A stretch of 45,707 nt of DNA, taken from an uncultured beta proteobacterium (GTDB lineage: Bacteria; Pseudomonadota; Gammaproteobacteria; Burkholderiales; Burkholderiaceae_C). Shown piece after piece: positions 27,475 through 35,488 of this stretch. Under the pieces are notes generated by a model. That model was given only the letters and a program-made list of their open reading frames with translations, made no database searches and was not told the origin of the DNA. The DNA is taken from assembly GCA_903906695.1 (NCBI GenBank), contig CAIVLG010000248.1, positions 1 through 45,707 of the forward strand, read 5' to 3'. The position numbers were made by a program, and so were the translations under genes. Position 1 is the stretch's first letter. The number at the start of each line of letters is the position of its first letter.

Positions 27475-28500
27475 ATGCAACGACGTACCCTGCTCTCAGC
27501 CTCCCTCGGTTTAGGCGCACTGGCGGGCCTGGCCGGCACCTCGGAGCAGTGGTCGCACTCGGCGCAATCCGGCCCTGAGGCGAATGACGGACTGCTCCTG
27601 CACACCGGCTCTGGCCTGGCCTTCGGCACCACCCTGACGATCAAACTGCTGCACACCGACGCATTGGCGGCCCAGGCTGCGATTGCGGACGCTTTGCAAG
27701 AGGTGCGCAGGGTCGATGCCCTGATGAGTTTGCAGCAGGAACGCAGTGAGGTCTTTCAACTCAATGCACGCGGCGTCGTGCAAGCACCTGATGCCGATTT
27801 GCTGCAGGTACTGGCCTTCGCGCAGCAGTTGTCCATGCTGACCTCAGGCGCCTTCGACATCACGGTACAGCCCTTGTGGCGCGCCTTCAGCCTGGCCAGC
27901 GCGAGCGGCAGGCTGCCGGCGCCGACCGAGATCGCCGCGGCCAAGGCTCTGGTCGACTGGCGCTGCGTAGTTATCGATGCCCAGCAGGTGCGCCTGCGAA
28001 AAGCTGGCATGGCGATCACGCTCAACGGCGTGGCGCAGGGCTACGCCGTCGATCTGGCGCTGGCGTCTCTGCGCCGGCATGGCGTGCAACATGCCCTGCT
28101 TGACACCGGCGAGTTCGGCTCCATCGGCAGCAAGGCGCATGATCAACCGTGGCTGCTGGGCGTCGGCCACCCAAGGCAGCACGAGACCCTGTCAGCCACC
28201 ATAAAAATGGACGGCCGAAAAGTTGCCACCTCAGGGGACTATGAAGCGTTTTTCAGTCCGGACTTGGTTCATCATCACATTTTCGACCCGGCCAGCGGCA
28301 ACTCACCCCTCGAATTGGCAAGCGCCACGGTGCTTGCGCCCACCGGCATCCTGGCCGACGGTCTTTCCACTGCCTTCATGGTCATGGGAACTGACAGAGC
28401 ACTGGCACTTGCGTCGCAGATACACGATGTGGACGCCCTGCTGATCGACAAGAACGGCAAGGTCCGAAAAACTTCAAGTTTCCCGGTAGTGCAAACATGA
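27475..28500 (+). CDS. apbE: FAD:protein FMN transferase ApbE (Tat-exported)
   Basis: This 341-residue enzyme attaches FMN from FAD to a Thr of target flavoproteins in the periplasm. The N-terminus QRRTLLSASLGLGALAGLAG is a twin-arginine signal. ApbE motifs are in order: MSLQQERSEVFQLN, SGAFDITVQPL, LNGVAQGYAVD, DTGEFGSIG (a variant of the usual IGGE), TSGDYEAFF, HHIFDPASG and ADGLSTAFMVMG, which supplies the Mg-binding Asp. It follows the NosR-like gene, whose RATAS motif is the obvious substrate, just as NosX serves NosR. The start at 27475 has AAGGAC at a good distance; an ATG at 27424 in the repeat would bury the Tat signal. Confidence 0.92.
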   Translation: MQRRTLLSASLGLGALAGLAGTSEQWSHSAQSGPEANDGLLLHTGSGLAFGTTLTIKLLHTDALAAQAAIADALQEVRRVDALMSLQQERSEVFQLNARGVVQAPDADLLQVLAFAQQLSMLTSGAFDITVQPLWRAFSLASASGRLPAPTEIAAAKALVDWRCVVIDAQQVRLRKAGMAITLNGVAQGYAVDLALASLRRHGVQHALLDTGEFGSIGSKAHDQPWLLGVGHPRQHETLSATIKMDGRKVATSGDYEAFFSPDLVHHHIFDPASGNSPLELASATVLAPTGILADGLSTAFMVMGTDRALALASQIHDVDALLIDKNGKVRKTSSFPVVQT

Positions 28501-28559
28501 GCATGGCCGGCTGTTGTGCTTTGGGCCGGAATAGACTCCATGTCAATCGGAGATAGAAC

Positions 28560-29276
28560 GTGACACTGAACGTGATTTCAATCTGCAAATCGTTTGGACG
28601 GCGCAAGGCGCTCGACGATGTCAGCCTGCAGGTTGCCGCCGGTGAATTCGTGGCTCTGCTCGGCCCGAACGGTGCCGGCAAAACCACGCTGTTTCAAATA
28701 CTTTCTGGCCTCTTTATTGCCGACCGCGGGCAAGCCCTGATTGACGGCACGGATATTGGCAAAGCGCCGATTGCGGCGCTGGTCCAGCTGGGCATCGTGT
28801 TCCAGCAACCGGCACTGGATCTGGACCTCAGCGTGGCTGCCAATTTGCAGTTTCAGGCCGATCTGCACGGCATCGCGCGAGTTGAAGCCCGCCGACGTAT
28901 CGCCGCCTGCCTGTCACGCTTTGGACTGACCGAGCGCGCGAATGACGCAGCGCGGGTCTTGTCCGGCGGCAACCGGCGCAAGGTGGAACTGGCGCGCGCC
29001 CTGCTGACACAGCCCAGGCTGCTACTGATGGACGAAGCCACCGTCGGCATTGACCCGGCTTCGCGCATGCAGATCATTACCGACGTCAAGGCCCTGTGCA
29101 AGGAACAGAACATGGCCGTGCTATGGGCCACGCACCTGGTCGATGAGGCCGACGGCGCCGATCGCATTGTGGTGATGGCCAAGGGCCGGGTGCAATTCGA
29201 TGGACTGGCGGCGCAACTGATGGCCAACCAGCAAAGTGCAAGCTTGACCGACGCCTTCTTGCGTCTGACCAACTAA
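28560..29276 (+). CDS. PQQ-system ABC transporter ATP-binding protein (PedB/LutE type)
   Basis: This 238-residue ABC ATPase has Walker A GPNGAGKTTL, Q-loop VFQQPALDLDLSV, signature LSGGNRRKVELARA, Walker B LLLMDEATVGIDP and switch His ATHLVDEAD. The Walker B motif is followed by Ala-Thr rather than the common Pro-Thr. It is the ATPase of the four-gene transporter set (ATPase, propeller, binding protein, permease) that travels with PQQ alcohol dehydrogenases. In P. putida (PedA1A2BC) and Methylorubrum (Lut) that set is needed for lanthanide-dependent growth. It uses a GTG start at 28560 with GGAGAT upstream, 60 bases after apbE in the same run. Confidence 0.87.
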   Translation: MTLNVISICKSFGRRKALDDVSLQVAAGEFVALLGPNGAGKTTLFQILSGLFIADRGQALIDGTDIGKAPIAALVQLGIVFQQPALDLDLSVAANLQFQADLHGIARVEARRRIAACLSRFGLTERANDAARVLSGGNRRKVELARALLTQPRLLLMDEATVGIDPASRMQIITDVKALCKEQNMAVLWATHLVDEADGADRIVVMAKGRVQFDGLAAQLMANQQSASLTDAFLRLTN

Positions 29277-29297
29277 ACCCGAGCGGAGCGTGAATTC

Positions 29298-30299
29298 ATG
29301 ACGAACAAAATTCCGAGTCGGCGCAGCGCCTGCGCTGTTGTCCTCGCCATCACACTGTCTGTGGGCTTGAGCACGCAGGCGGCGGCCAAGCAAACCGGCG
29401 AAGTCTTCATTTCCAGCGAAAAGGACCATGTGATCACGGTACTCGATGGCAAGACCCAGAAGCAGGTCGCCTTGATCAAGGCCTGCAAGCGCCCGCGCCA
29501 CATGCGCTTGACACAGGACAGCCTGCGTTTGATCGCAGTCTGCGGCGACGACGGCAACGCCGTCGTGATCGATGTCGCGAGCAAGAAAGTCATTGACAAG
29601 ATCAAGTTGCAGGAAGGCGTGGAAATATTCGATCTGTCGCCCGACGGCAAGAAACTCTACTTTTCCAACGAAGACTCTGCTTCGATCGTGGCAGTCGATC
29701 TTGTCAGCAAGAAAGTGATCAAGCAGATCAAGGTCGGCGAAGAACCGGAAGGCGTACTGGTAACGTCTGACGGCAAGACGCTGTACGCGACCTCCGAAGT
29801 AGCCAGCCTGGTCCATGTGATCGATCTTGCCAGCGGCAAGATTGTCAAGAATATCGAGGTCGGCAAACGCCCGCGTCGCCTGGCGCTGACGCCCGACGGC
29901 AAGGAACTCTGGGTGACCAACGAAATGAGCGCATCGGTCAGCATTCTGCGCACCAGCGACCACACGGTCGTTGAAACCCTGAAGTTCGAAGCCAAGGGCT
30001 TCCGCCCCGACGACATCACACCGGTCGGCATGACGCTGTCGGTTGACGGCAAGACCGCCTTCATCGCACTGGGCCGGGCCAACCATGTGGCAGTGGTCGA
30101 CGTGGCGAGCCGCAAGGTGCGCAGCCTGATTCTGGTCGGCAAGCGTGCCTGGGGCCTGGCCGTCTCACGTGACAACAGCACACTCTATGTCGCTAACGGA
30201 ATGTCGGATGATGTCTCGGTGGTCGATGTGGCGAGCGGTCGCGCCCTGAAAACAGTCAAGGCCGGCCGAGTTCCGCACAGTGTGGTGATCGATGACTGA
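29298..30299 (+). CDS. YVTN beta-propeller protein of the PQQ/ABC system
   Basis: This is a 333-residue periplasmic protein with a signal peptide (cleaved near TQAAAK). It carries about seven YVTN-type repeats, each with a phrase like LxxSPDGKKLYxSNE-xSxSVxVxDxxSxKVxxxIxVGxxPxGV (for example at about 105-145, 150-190 and 190-230). This matches the PQQ-dependent-catabolism-associated propeller family, which always lies beside the ABC genes found here. Its partner function is not known; it may present a metal or cofactor complex to the binding protein or help the quinoprotein mature. Its stop overlaps the next start by 8 bases. Confidence 0.87.
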   Translation: MTNKIPSRRSACAVVLAITLSVGLSTQAAAKQTGEVFISSEKDHVITVLDGKTQKQVALIKACKRPRHMRLTQDSLRLIAVCGDDGNAVVIDVASKKVIDKIKLQEGVEIFDLSPDGKKLYFSNEDSASIVAVDLVSKKVIKQIKVGEEPEGVLVTSDGKTLYATSEVASLVHVIDLASGKIVKNIEVGKRPRRLALTPDGKELWVTNEMSASVSILRTSDHTVVETLKFEAKGFRPDDITPVGMTLSVDGKTAFIALGRANHVAVVDVASRKVRSLILVGKRAWGLAVSRDNSTLYVANGMSDDVSVVDVASGRALKTVKAGRVPHSVVIDD

Positions 30300-31515
30300 G
30301 GCGCACGGTTCATTGCTGCGCGGCTGGCGGGCGCTGGCCTGCGCCCTGCTGGGTACTGTCAGTTTTGCAGCAGCGTCGCGCGATCTGACGATCGGTGTTG
30401 TCTACGCACCGGAGGATGCCCGTTATGAAGCGAAGCGACTGGAAAAAAGCTATCCCGGTCAGCCGCTGGGCCGTCCGCGTGCCGGGGCTGAAGTGGCGCT
30501 GGCGGAATCGGGCTTTCAACTCGCCGGCGCTTCGCTGAAGATCGTATTGCAGGAAGTTCCGTTTGAAAACGTCGCAACAACACGAACGCAGATCCAAGCC
30601 TTGGTACAAAAAGGTGTGCGCCATTTTCTGCTCGACTTGCCTGGCGCAGACGTGGCCGAGCTGAGCAGGTCCCTGCAGTCGAGCGAGGTCCTGCTGTTCA
30701 ACGTATCGGCGGGCGATGACAGCCTGCGCCGCGCGGCATGCAGCGCCAACCTGTTTCACACCCTGCCCGACGAATCGATGCTGGCCGACGCAACGGCGCA
30801 ATTCCTGACCGCGCACAAATGGACCCGCGTGCTGCTGCTCAGCAGCACAGCCGCGTCAGACGCCACGCGCACAGCGGCAGCGCGCCAGGCGATCAAGCGC
30901 TACGGTATCAAGCTCAGCGGTGACAAGACCTTCAAACTCTCGAACGACCCGCGCGAACGCGAACTCGGCAATATTGCGCTGCTAACCGCTGGCAGCGACG
31001 CCGATGCCGTCTGGGTCGTTGATGCCGATGGCGAATTCGCTCGCGATGTGCCGTACCGCACCAATCTCCCACGCCCAGTGGTCGGCAGCGCCGGCCTGGT
31101 AGCCGAGGCCTGGCAAACATCCTGGGAGCGCTATGGCGCGCCACAACTCTCGCGCCGCTTCGCCAAGACAGCGCAGCGCCCGATGGCGAGCGCCGACTGG
31201 GCCGCCTGGATGGCGACCAAGGCAATCATCGAGGTCGCCATCAAGTTCCCGGATGCGCGCGAACATCGGCGCGCCTTGCGCAGTCCCGATCTGGTGCTCG
31301 ATGGCTTCAAAGGCGTACGCCTGTCGTTTCGGCCCTGGGACCAGCAACTGCGCCAACCGCTGTTTCTGGCGCATGGTGGCATCGGTGGCGGCATCGCGGG
31401 GGTGGCGCCGTTCGACGGCTTCCTGCACCCCAGCAACAATCTCGATACGCTGGGCGCCGATCAGAAAGAATCGCCGTGCCGTTTGAGCGATAGCGCATCA
31501 GGTGCCAAGAAATGA
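30292..31515 (+). CDS. ABC substrate-binding protein of the PQQ alcohol dehydrogenase system
   Basis: The protein is 407 residues with an N-terminal signal (ACALLGTVSFAAASRD). The mature region opens ITIGVVYAPEDARYEAKRLEKSYPG, and then shows a type I periplasmic-binding fold: alternating hydrophobic strands, LLLDLPGADV, LLLSSTAASDATRTAA, DAVWVVDADGEFARDVPY, and a late AAWMATKAIIEVAIKFPDA. This is the PQQ-system-specific binding protein. It overlaps the propeller gene by 8 bases and the permease gene by 4 bases, so the three are coupled. In pseudomonads and methylotrophs the set is linked with lanthanide use; the direct ligand has not been read from sequence. Confidence 0.85.
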   Translation: MTEAHGSLLRGWRALACALLGTVSFAAASRDLTIGVVYAPEDARYEAKRLEKSYPGQPLGRPRAGAEVALAESGFQLAGASLKIVLQEVPFENVATTRTQIQALVQKGVRHFLLDLPGADVAELSRSLQSSEVLLFNVSAGDDSLRRAACSANLFHTLPDESMLADATAQFLTAHKWTRVLLLSSTAASDATRTAAARQAIKRYGIKLSGDKTFKLSNDPRERELGNIALLTAGSDADAVWVVDADGEFARDVPYRTNLPRPVVGSAGLVAEAWQTSWERYGAPQLSRRFAKTAQRPMASADWAAWMATKAIIEVAIKFPDAREHRRALRSPDLVLDGFKGVRLSFRPWDQQLRQPLFLAHGGIGGGIAGVAPFDGFLHPSNNLDTLGADQKESPCRLSDSASGAKK

Positions 31516-32309
31516 GAGCAGCCCACGCCATGCTGGCCTTGCGCGCGGTGGCCGGGCGCGAAATTCACAAGTTCGTGCGGCAACCGGGCCGTCTGGTTTC
31601 ATCACTGGTGCGCCCGGCGCTGTGGCTGATCGTCTTTGCCGCCGGTTTCCAGAACGTTTTTGGCGTGGCGATCCTGCCGCCCTATGAGACTTACGTCGAA
31701 TACCGGGTCTATATGCTGCCGGGACTGGCCATGATGGTGTGCCTGTTCAACGGCATGCAGTCTTCTCTGGCCATGGTCTATGACCGCGAGATGGGCGTCA
31801 TGCGCCTGCTGCTGACGGCGCCCCTGCCGCGCGCCTATCTGCTGGCCTGCAAGCTGCTGGGCACCACTTTCCTGTCGGTGTTGCAGGCGCTGGCCTTCTT
31901 CCTGTTGGCAATGCTGTTCGGCATCGAGCTCGGATTCGGCCAGATCGCCGTCGCCCTGCCGGCGCTGGCGCTGGGCGCCCTGATGCTGTCGGCCTTCGGC
32001 CTGATGCTCTCGGTCTACATCAAGCAGTTGGAGAATTTTGCCGGCACCATGAACTTCGTGATCTTCCCGATGTTCTTCCTCTCAACCGCTCTGTATCCCT
32101 TGTGGAAGATGGAGGAATCCGGCGCGCAGTGGATCTATCTGCTGACCCGCTTCAATCCCTTTACCCATGCCATCGAAGCCCTGCGCTTTGCCTTGTATGG
32201 CCAGATCGAAGCAGCATCGCTGGCTGTCGTTGCGATCAGTGGCGTCGTCTTTTATCTGGTTGCCGCTGTCGGCTATGACCCGCAGCGCGGCCTGATCAAA
32301 TCTGCCTGA
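31512..32309 (+). CDS. ABC-2 type permease of the PQQ system (PedC/LutF type)
   Basis: This 265-residue protein has six hydrophobic helices and the ABC-2 pattern: an N-terminal REIHKFVRQPGRLVSSLVRPALW, then MLPGLAMMVCLFNGMQSSLAMVYDREMGVMRLLLTAPLPRAYLL (the coupling segment) and a late FVIFPMFFLSTALYPLWKM. It forms the membrane channel for the ATPase at 28560. ABC-2 permeases are usually exporters, whereas uptake of lanthanide has been proposed for this set in P. putida and Methylorubrum, so the direction is uncertain. Its start overlaps the binding-protein stop (ATGA). Confidence 0.87.
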   Translation: MRAAHAMLALRAVAGREIHKFVRQPGRLVSSLVRPALWLIVFAAGFQNVFGVAILPPYETYVEYRVYMLPGLAMMVCLFNGMQSSLAMVYDREMGVMRLLLTAPLPRAYLLACKLLGTTFLSVLQALAFFLLAMLFGIELGFGQIAVALPALALGALMLSAFGLMLSVYIKQLENFAGTMNFVIFPMFFLSTALYPLWKMEESGAQWIYLLTRFNPFTHAIEALRFALYGQIEAASLAVVAISGVVFYLVAAVGYDPQRGLIKSA

Positions 32310-32344
32310 CGCGCAGCAGGCAACCTTCTTTCCGGACCCACGCC

Positions 32345-33358
32345 ATGCACACTTCCTTCCTGCTTCGCGCCTCGAGCGCCCTGCTGTTATCGCTGCTGAC
32401 CCTGAGCGCACACTGCGCAGCCGACAAGCCCTTGACACCGCTGCGGGTAGGCGTGCTGGAATTTGGCACGGTCAACTGGGAATTGGAGTTGATCCAGAGC
32501 CGCGAACTGGCCAAAAAACGGGGCCTTGATCTGAAAGTCATTCCTCTGGCATCGGGTGATGCATCGACGATCGCACTGCAAGGCGGCGCAGTGGACATGG
32601 TGGTGACAGACTGGATCTGGGTCAGCCGACAGCGTGCCGAATCCAATCTGTACACTTTCGTGCCGTTCTCAAACGCTGTCGGCGCGGTCATGGTCAAGGC
32701 CGATAGCGGCATCCGACAAGTGGCCGATCTGAAGGACAAGAAGCTGGGTGTTGCAGGCGGCCCATCGGACAAGACCTGGCTGCTGCTGCGCGCTTATGCA
32801 CAGCGCCAACTCGGCGTCGATCTGACCCAGTTCACCCAACCGACCTATGCGGCGCCACCCCTGCTCAATGAATTGGCCCTGCGCGGACAAGTTGATGCGG
32901 CGCTGAATCACTGGAATTACGCGGCTCGGCTTGAAGTGCTGGGCCTGCATGCATTGATCGATGTGCCCCAAATTCTCAAGGGACTCGGCATCGACAAGCC
33001 GATTCCCTTGCTGGGCTGGGTGTTCCGTGAAGACTGGGCCGCAGCCAACAGCACAGCGGTGAAGAACTTTATGGCGGCCTCCTACGAAGCCAAGGCGATT
33101 CTCGCTGGCTCCGACGCTCCCTGGGATCTGATCCGGCCAAAAATGCGAGTCGAAAACGACGCCGTGTTCAAGCTGCTTCGTGCCAATTTTCGCGCCGGAA
33201 TTCCGACCTGCGCCGATCAGGACAGCATGAGTACAGTGAGTGCCACGTTCAAGATCCTGGCGGCCACGGGCGGCGAAAAACTGGTCGGCAAATCAAAGAC
33301 CTTGAGCGCCGGTACTTTTTGGCCCGCTTACACACTTCCGGCATGCAAAGCCTCCTGA
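32345..33358 (+). CDS. SsuA/NMT1-like ABC substrate-binding protein
   Basis: This 337-residue protein has a signal peptide (AHCAADKP) and the SsuA/nitrate/taurine-type binding fold: LRVGVLEFGTVNWELELIQ, LASGDASTIALQGGAVDMVVTDWIWVSRQ, DLKDKKLGVAGGPSDKTWLLL and GQVDAALNHWNYAARLE. It lies 35 bases after the PQQ-system permease and is followed by its own permease and ATPase. The ligand could be a sulfonate, nitrate, a pyrimidine-like precursor or a metallophore part; none can be chosen from sequence. Location in the quinoprotein operon suggests a cofactor, metal or substrate role. Confidence 0.82.
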   Translation: MHTSFLLRASSALLLSLLTLSAHCAADKPLTPLRVGVLEFGTVNWELELIQSRELAKKRGLDLKVIPLASGDASTIALQGGAVDMVVTDWIWVSRQRAESNLYTFVPFSNAVGAVMVKADSGIRQVADLKDKKLGVAGGPSDKTWLLLRAYAQRQLGVDLTQFTQPTYAAPPLLNELALRGQVDAALNHWNYAARLEVLGLHALIDVPQILKGLGIDKPIPLLGWVFREDWAAANSTAVKNFMAASYEAKAILAGSDAPWDLIRPKMRVENDAVFKLLRANFRAGIPTCADQDSMSTVSATFKILAATGGEKLVGKSKTLSAGTFWPAYTLPACKAS

Positions 33359-34116
33359 AATTCGGCACCCTGTTGGCGCAAAGCCGATGGGTGCGAATCC
33401 TGCCGGTCCTGCTCGCGCTGTGCGCCTGGCAGTTGCTGGCGCTCCAGTTGCAGAGCAAGACGCTGCCGCCGCCGAGCGCCGTGCTGAGCATCCTGTGGCA
33501 GGAACTGTACTGTGGAGATTTACTGTTTCATCTGGGCATGACCCTGGTCCGGGTCGCGATCAGCTTCGGCGCTGCCATGCTGCTCGGCGTGGCGCTGGGC
33601 ATCCTGATGGGCCACTCGAACACCTGGGACCGCCTGCTCGATGCCTTGCTGATCCTGGCGCTGAACATTCCGGCGCTGGTCACCATCATCCTGTGCTACA
33701 TCTGGTTTGGCCTGAGCGAAGCAGCGGCCGTGATCGCCGTGACAGTGAACAAGATTCCGATGGTCGCAATCAGCCTGCGCGAAGGTGCGCGCGCCGTGGA
33801 CAAGAAGCTGTTGCAGGTGGCGCAGGTCTACCGGTTGTCGCGGCGCGACACCTTCTTCAAGGTCTACCTGCCGCAACTCACGCCCTATCTGTTCGGCTCC
33901 GCGCGCAACGGCTTGTCCATCATCTGGAAGATCGTACTGGTGGTGGAACTGCTGGGGCGCAGCAATGGTGTGGGCTTTCAAATCGGCAGCTTCTTCCACT
34001 TCTTCGACATCACCGGCATTCTGGCTTACACGCTGGCCTTTTCGCTGGTGATCTTCGGTGTCGAAGCACTGCTGCTGCGCCCTCTGGAAACGCACTTGAA
34101 CCGGTGGCGCGCATGA
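33343..34116 (+). CDS. SsuC-like ABC transporter permease
   Basis: This 257-residue inner-membrane permease has about six helices. The BPD-transport core includes ISFGAAMLLGVALGILMGHS, LALNIPALVTIILCYIWFGLSE and the coupling EGARAVDKKLLQVAQ, followed by RLSRRDTFFKVYLPQLTPYL. It pairs with the binding protein, which it overlaps by 16 bases, and with the ATPase that overlaps it by 4. The ATG at 33343 was preferred to an in-frame TTG at 33319. Family assignment is firm; the transported substrate is not known. Confidence 0.83.
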   Translation: MQSLLKFGTLLAQSRWVRILPVLLALCAWQLLALQLQSKTLPPPSAVLSILWQELYCGDLLFHLGMTLVRVAISFGAAMLLGVALGILMGHSNTWDRLLDALLILALNIPALVTIILCYIWFGLSEAAAVIAVTVNKIPMVAISLREGARAVDKKLLQVAQVYRLSRRDTFFKVYLPQLTPYLFGSARNGLSIIWKIVLVVELLGRSNGVGFQIGSFFHFFDITGILAYTLAFSLVIFGVEALLLRPLETHLNRWRA

Positions 34117-34901
34117 CCGTCCTGAGCGTTGCTATCCGCAAGAAGATCTATGCCAACGATTGCTGCGCAATCGAAAACCTGACATTTACAGCCCAACCGG
34201 GCGAGTTCGTCGCCATCGTCGGCCCCTCCGGCGCCGGCAAGACGACGCTGCTCAACCTGATTGCAGGGCTCGATACTGAGATGGAGGGCAGCATCAGTTT
34301 TCACACTGGGCAGGAAAGACGCGCCCATCCCCGCACCAGTTTCATGTTTCAGGAGCCGCGCCTGCTGCCCTGGCTGACGGTGCAGCAAAACCTGGAACTG
34401 GTTCTGACGCCACAACAGCGCGCCCATCCCACTACACCCGTGCCGGATCTGTTGGCACAGGTTGGGTTGACCGGTTGCGCTGCCCTGTTCCCGGGTCAAC
34501 TCTCCGGCGGCATGCAGCGCCGCGTCGCCTTGCTGCGTGCTTTCATCATCGAGCCCACTCTTCTGCTGATGGATGAACCCTTCCAGTCACTCGATGCGCC
34601 AACCGCCGACCAGCTCAGGGTCCTCTTGCAGGGCCTGTGGCAGCGCACGCACCCAACCGTGCTATTCGTCACTCACAGCTTGCGCGAAGCAATCAGTCTG
34701 GCCGACCGGATTTTGTTCCTGTCGGGCCAACCATCGCGCGTGATCCTGGACCTTGCTGTTGATCTGGCGCACCCGCGCAGCATCGAGGATCTGTCGGTTC
34801 AAAAGTTGCATGAATCGCTGATGGGCCAGCACCCGCAACTGCTGGCAGGCCAGCTCACACCAAGCCAAGAGAGATCAACCCACGCAAGGAGTACCGCATG
34901 A
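34113..34901 (+). CDS. SsuB-like ABC transporter ATP-binding protein
   Basis: This is a 262-residue ATPase with Walker A GPSGAGKTTL, Q-loop MFQEPRLLPWLTV (the RLLPW form is typical of the nitrate/sulfonate group), signature LSGGMQRRVALLRA, Walker B LLLMDEPFQSLD and switch FVTHSLREA. It completes an SsuABC-like importer with the two preceding genes. The start ATG at 34113 overlaps the permease stop. An in-frame extension upstream to 33387 is only the shadow of the permease gene. It ends with ATGA shared with the small membrane gene at 34898. Confidence 0.88.
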   Translation: MTVLSVAIRKKIYANDCCAIENLTFTAQPGEFVAIVGPSGAGKTTLLNLIAGLDTEMEGSISFHTGQERRAHPRTSFMFQEPRLLPWLTVQQNLELVLTPQQRAHPTTPVPDLLAQVGLTGCAALFPGQLSGGMQRRVALLRAFIIEPTLLLMDEPFQSLDAPTADQLRVLLQGLWQRTHPTVLFVTHSLREAISLADRILFLSGQPSRVILDLAVDLAHPRSIEDLSVQKLHESLMGQHPQLLAGQLTPSQERSTHARSTA

Positions 34902-35290
34902 TTGGAATGTATTCATCACACAGCCAGCTCTACCTGCTGGTTCTGGCCAGCATCACCAGCCTGGTCTTTGCACTGCCGCTTCTGCTGGTGCCACTGACCT
35001 GGGCCCGTTTGATGCAATGGAAGATACCCGAGGACACTGATCTTGCAGTTTATTTTGGCCGCTGCCTGGGAGCGTTCGTCGTCGGTGTTGACCTCATGGG
35101 ATTCCTGGGCGCCTTCTATCCGCAGAGGCAGCAAGCCATTTTTGAAGTCTTGTACTTCGTATCCATCAGCATGATTGTGGTACACGTCTATGGCGCCTGG
35201 CGCAGGATCCAGCCGATGACCGAAACCATCGAGATTGCCTTCTACGCCTTGTTGCTGCTGCTCACGCTGCTGTTTCAACCGCTCTCTTGA
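34898..35290 (+). CDS. Small four-helix membrane protein of unknown function
   Basis: This 130-residue protein has four predicted membrane helices, at about 8-35, 46-70, 82-98 and 106-128. They are joined by short loops including WARLMQWKIPEDTD and YPQRQQ. I do not recognise the family. It overlaps the ABC ATPase gene by 4 bases (ATGA), so it is translationally coupled to the SsuABC-like transporter, and it is the last gene in the long same-strand run that starts at pedF. It may be an accessory subunit of that transporter or a small stress/cytochrome-type membrane protein. Nothing in it suggests metal binding: no Cys-rich or His-rich motif is seen. Confidence 0.7.
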   Translation: MIGMYSSHSQLYLLVLASITSLVFALPLLLVPLTWARLMQWKIPEDTDLAVYFGRCLGAFVVGVDLMGFLGAFYPQRQQAIFEVLYFVSISMIVVHVYGAWRRIQPMTETIEIAFYALLLLLTLLFQPLS

Positions 35291-35374
35291 TGCGCAGTCG
35301 TTTCGACTGGCGAACCTCTTGTGCGAGATATGAAGAGCCTTGCATAGAGCGCTGCCTGATGCACTGTTGCGTTA

Positions 35375-35386
35375 TGTGACAGTTGT
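35375..35386 (+). promoter_or_regulatory. TGTGACAGTTGT element, second copy
   Basis: This is identical over 12 bases to 16198-16209 and here continues as GACA-GT-TGTC, an imperfect dyad. It lies about 100 bases before the sigma-54-like site of the aldehyde dehydrogenase gene. It is a possible activator site; chance cannot be ruled out. Confidence 0.25.
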
Positions 35387-35488
35387 CCAATTCTGGATCA
35401 TTTCAACGCCCGCTCCAATCCATCGCTCACTCTCGGGACATACCAAAATCCCGAGTTAAATCAATGCTCTTGAGCACACCTTCGAGGT

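Noticed and set aside
33387-34112. N-terminal extension of the SsuB-like ATPase frame
   Set aside because: It is out of frame with the permease gene that occupies the same bases, and the ATPase fold begins exactly at the ATG at 34113.
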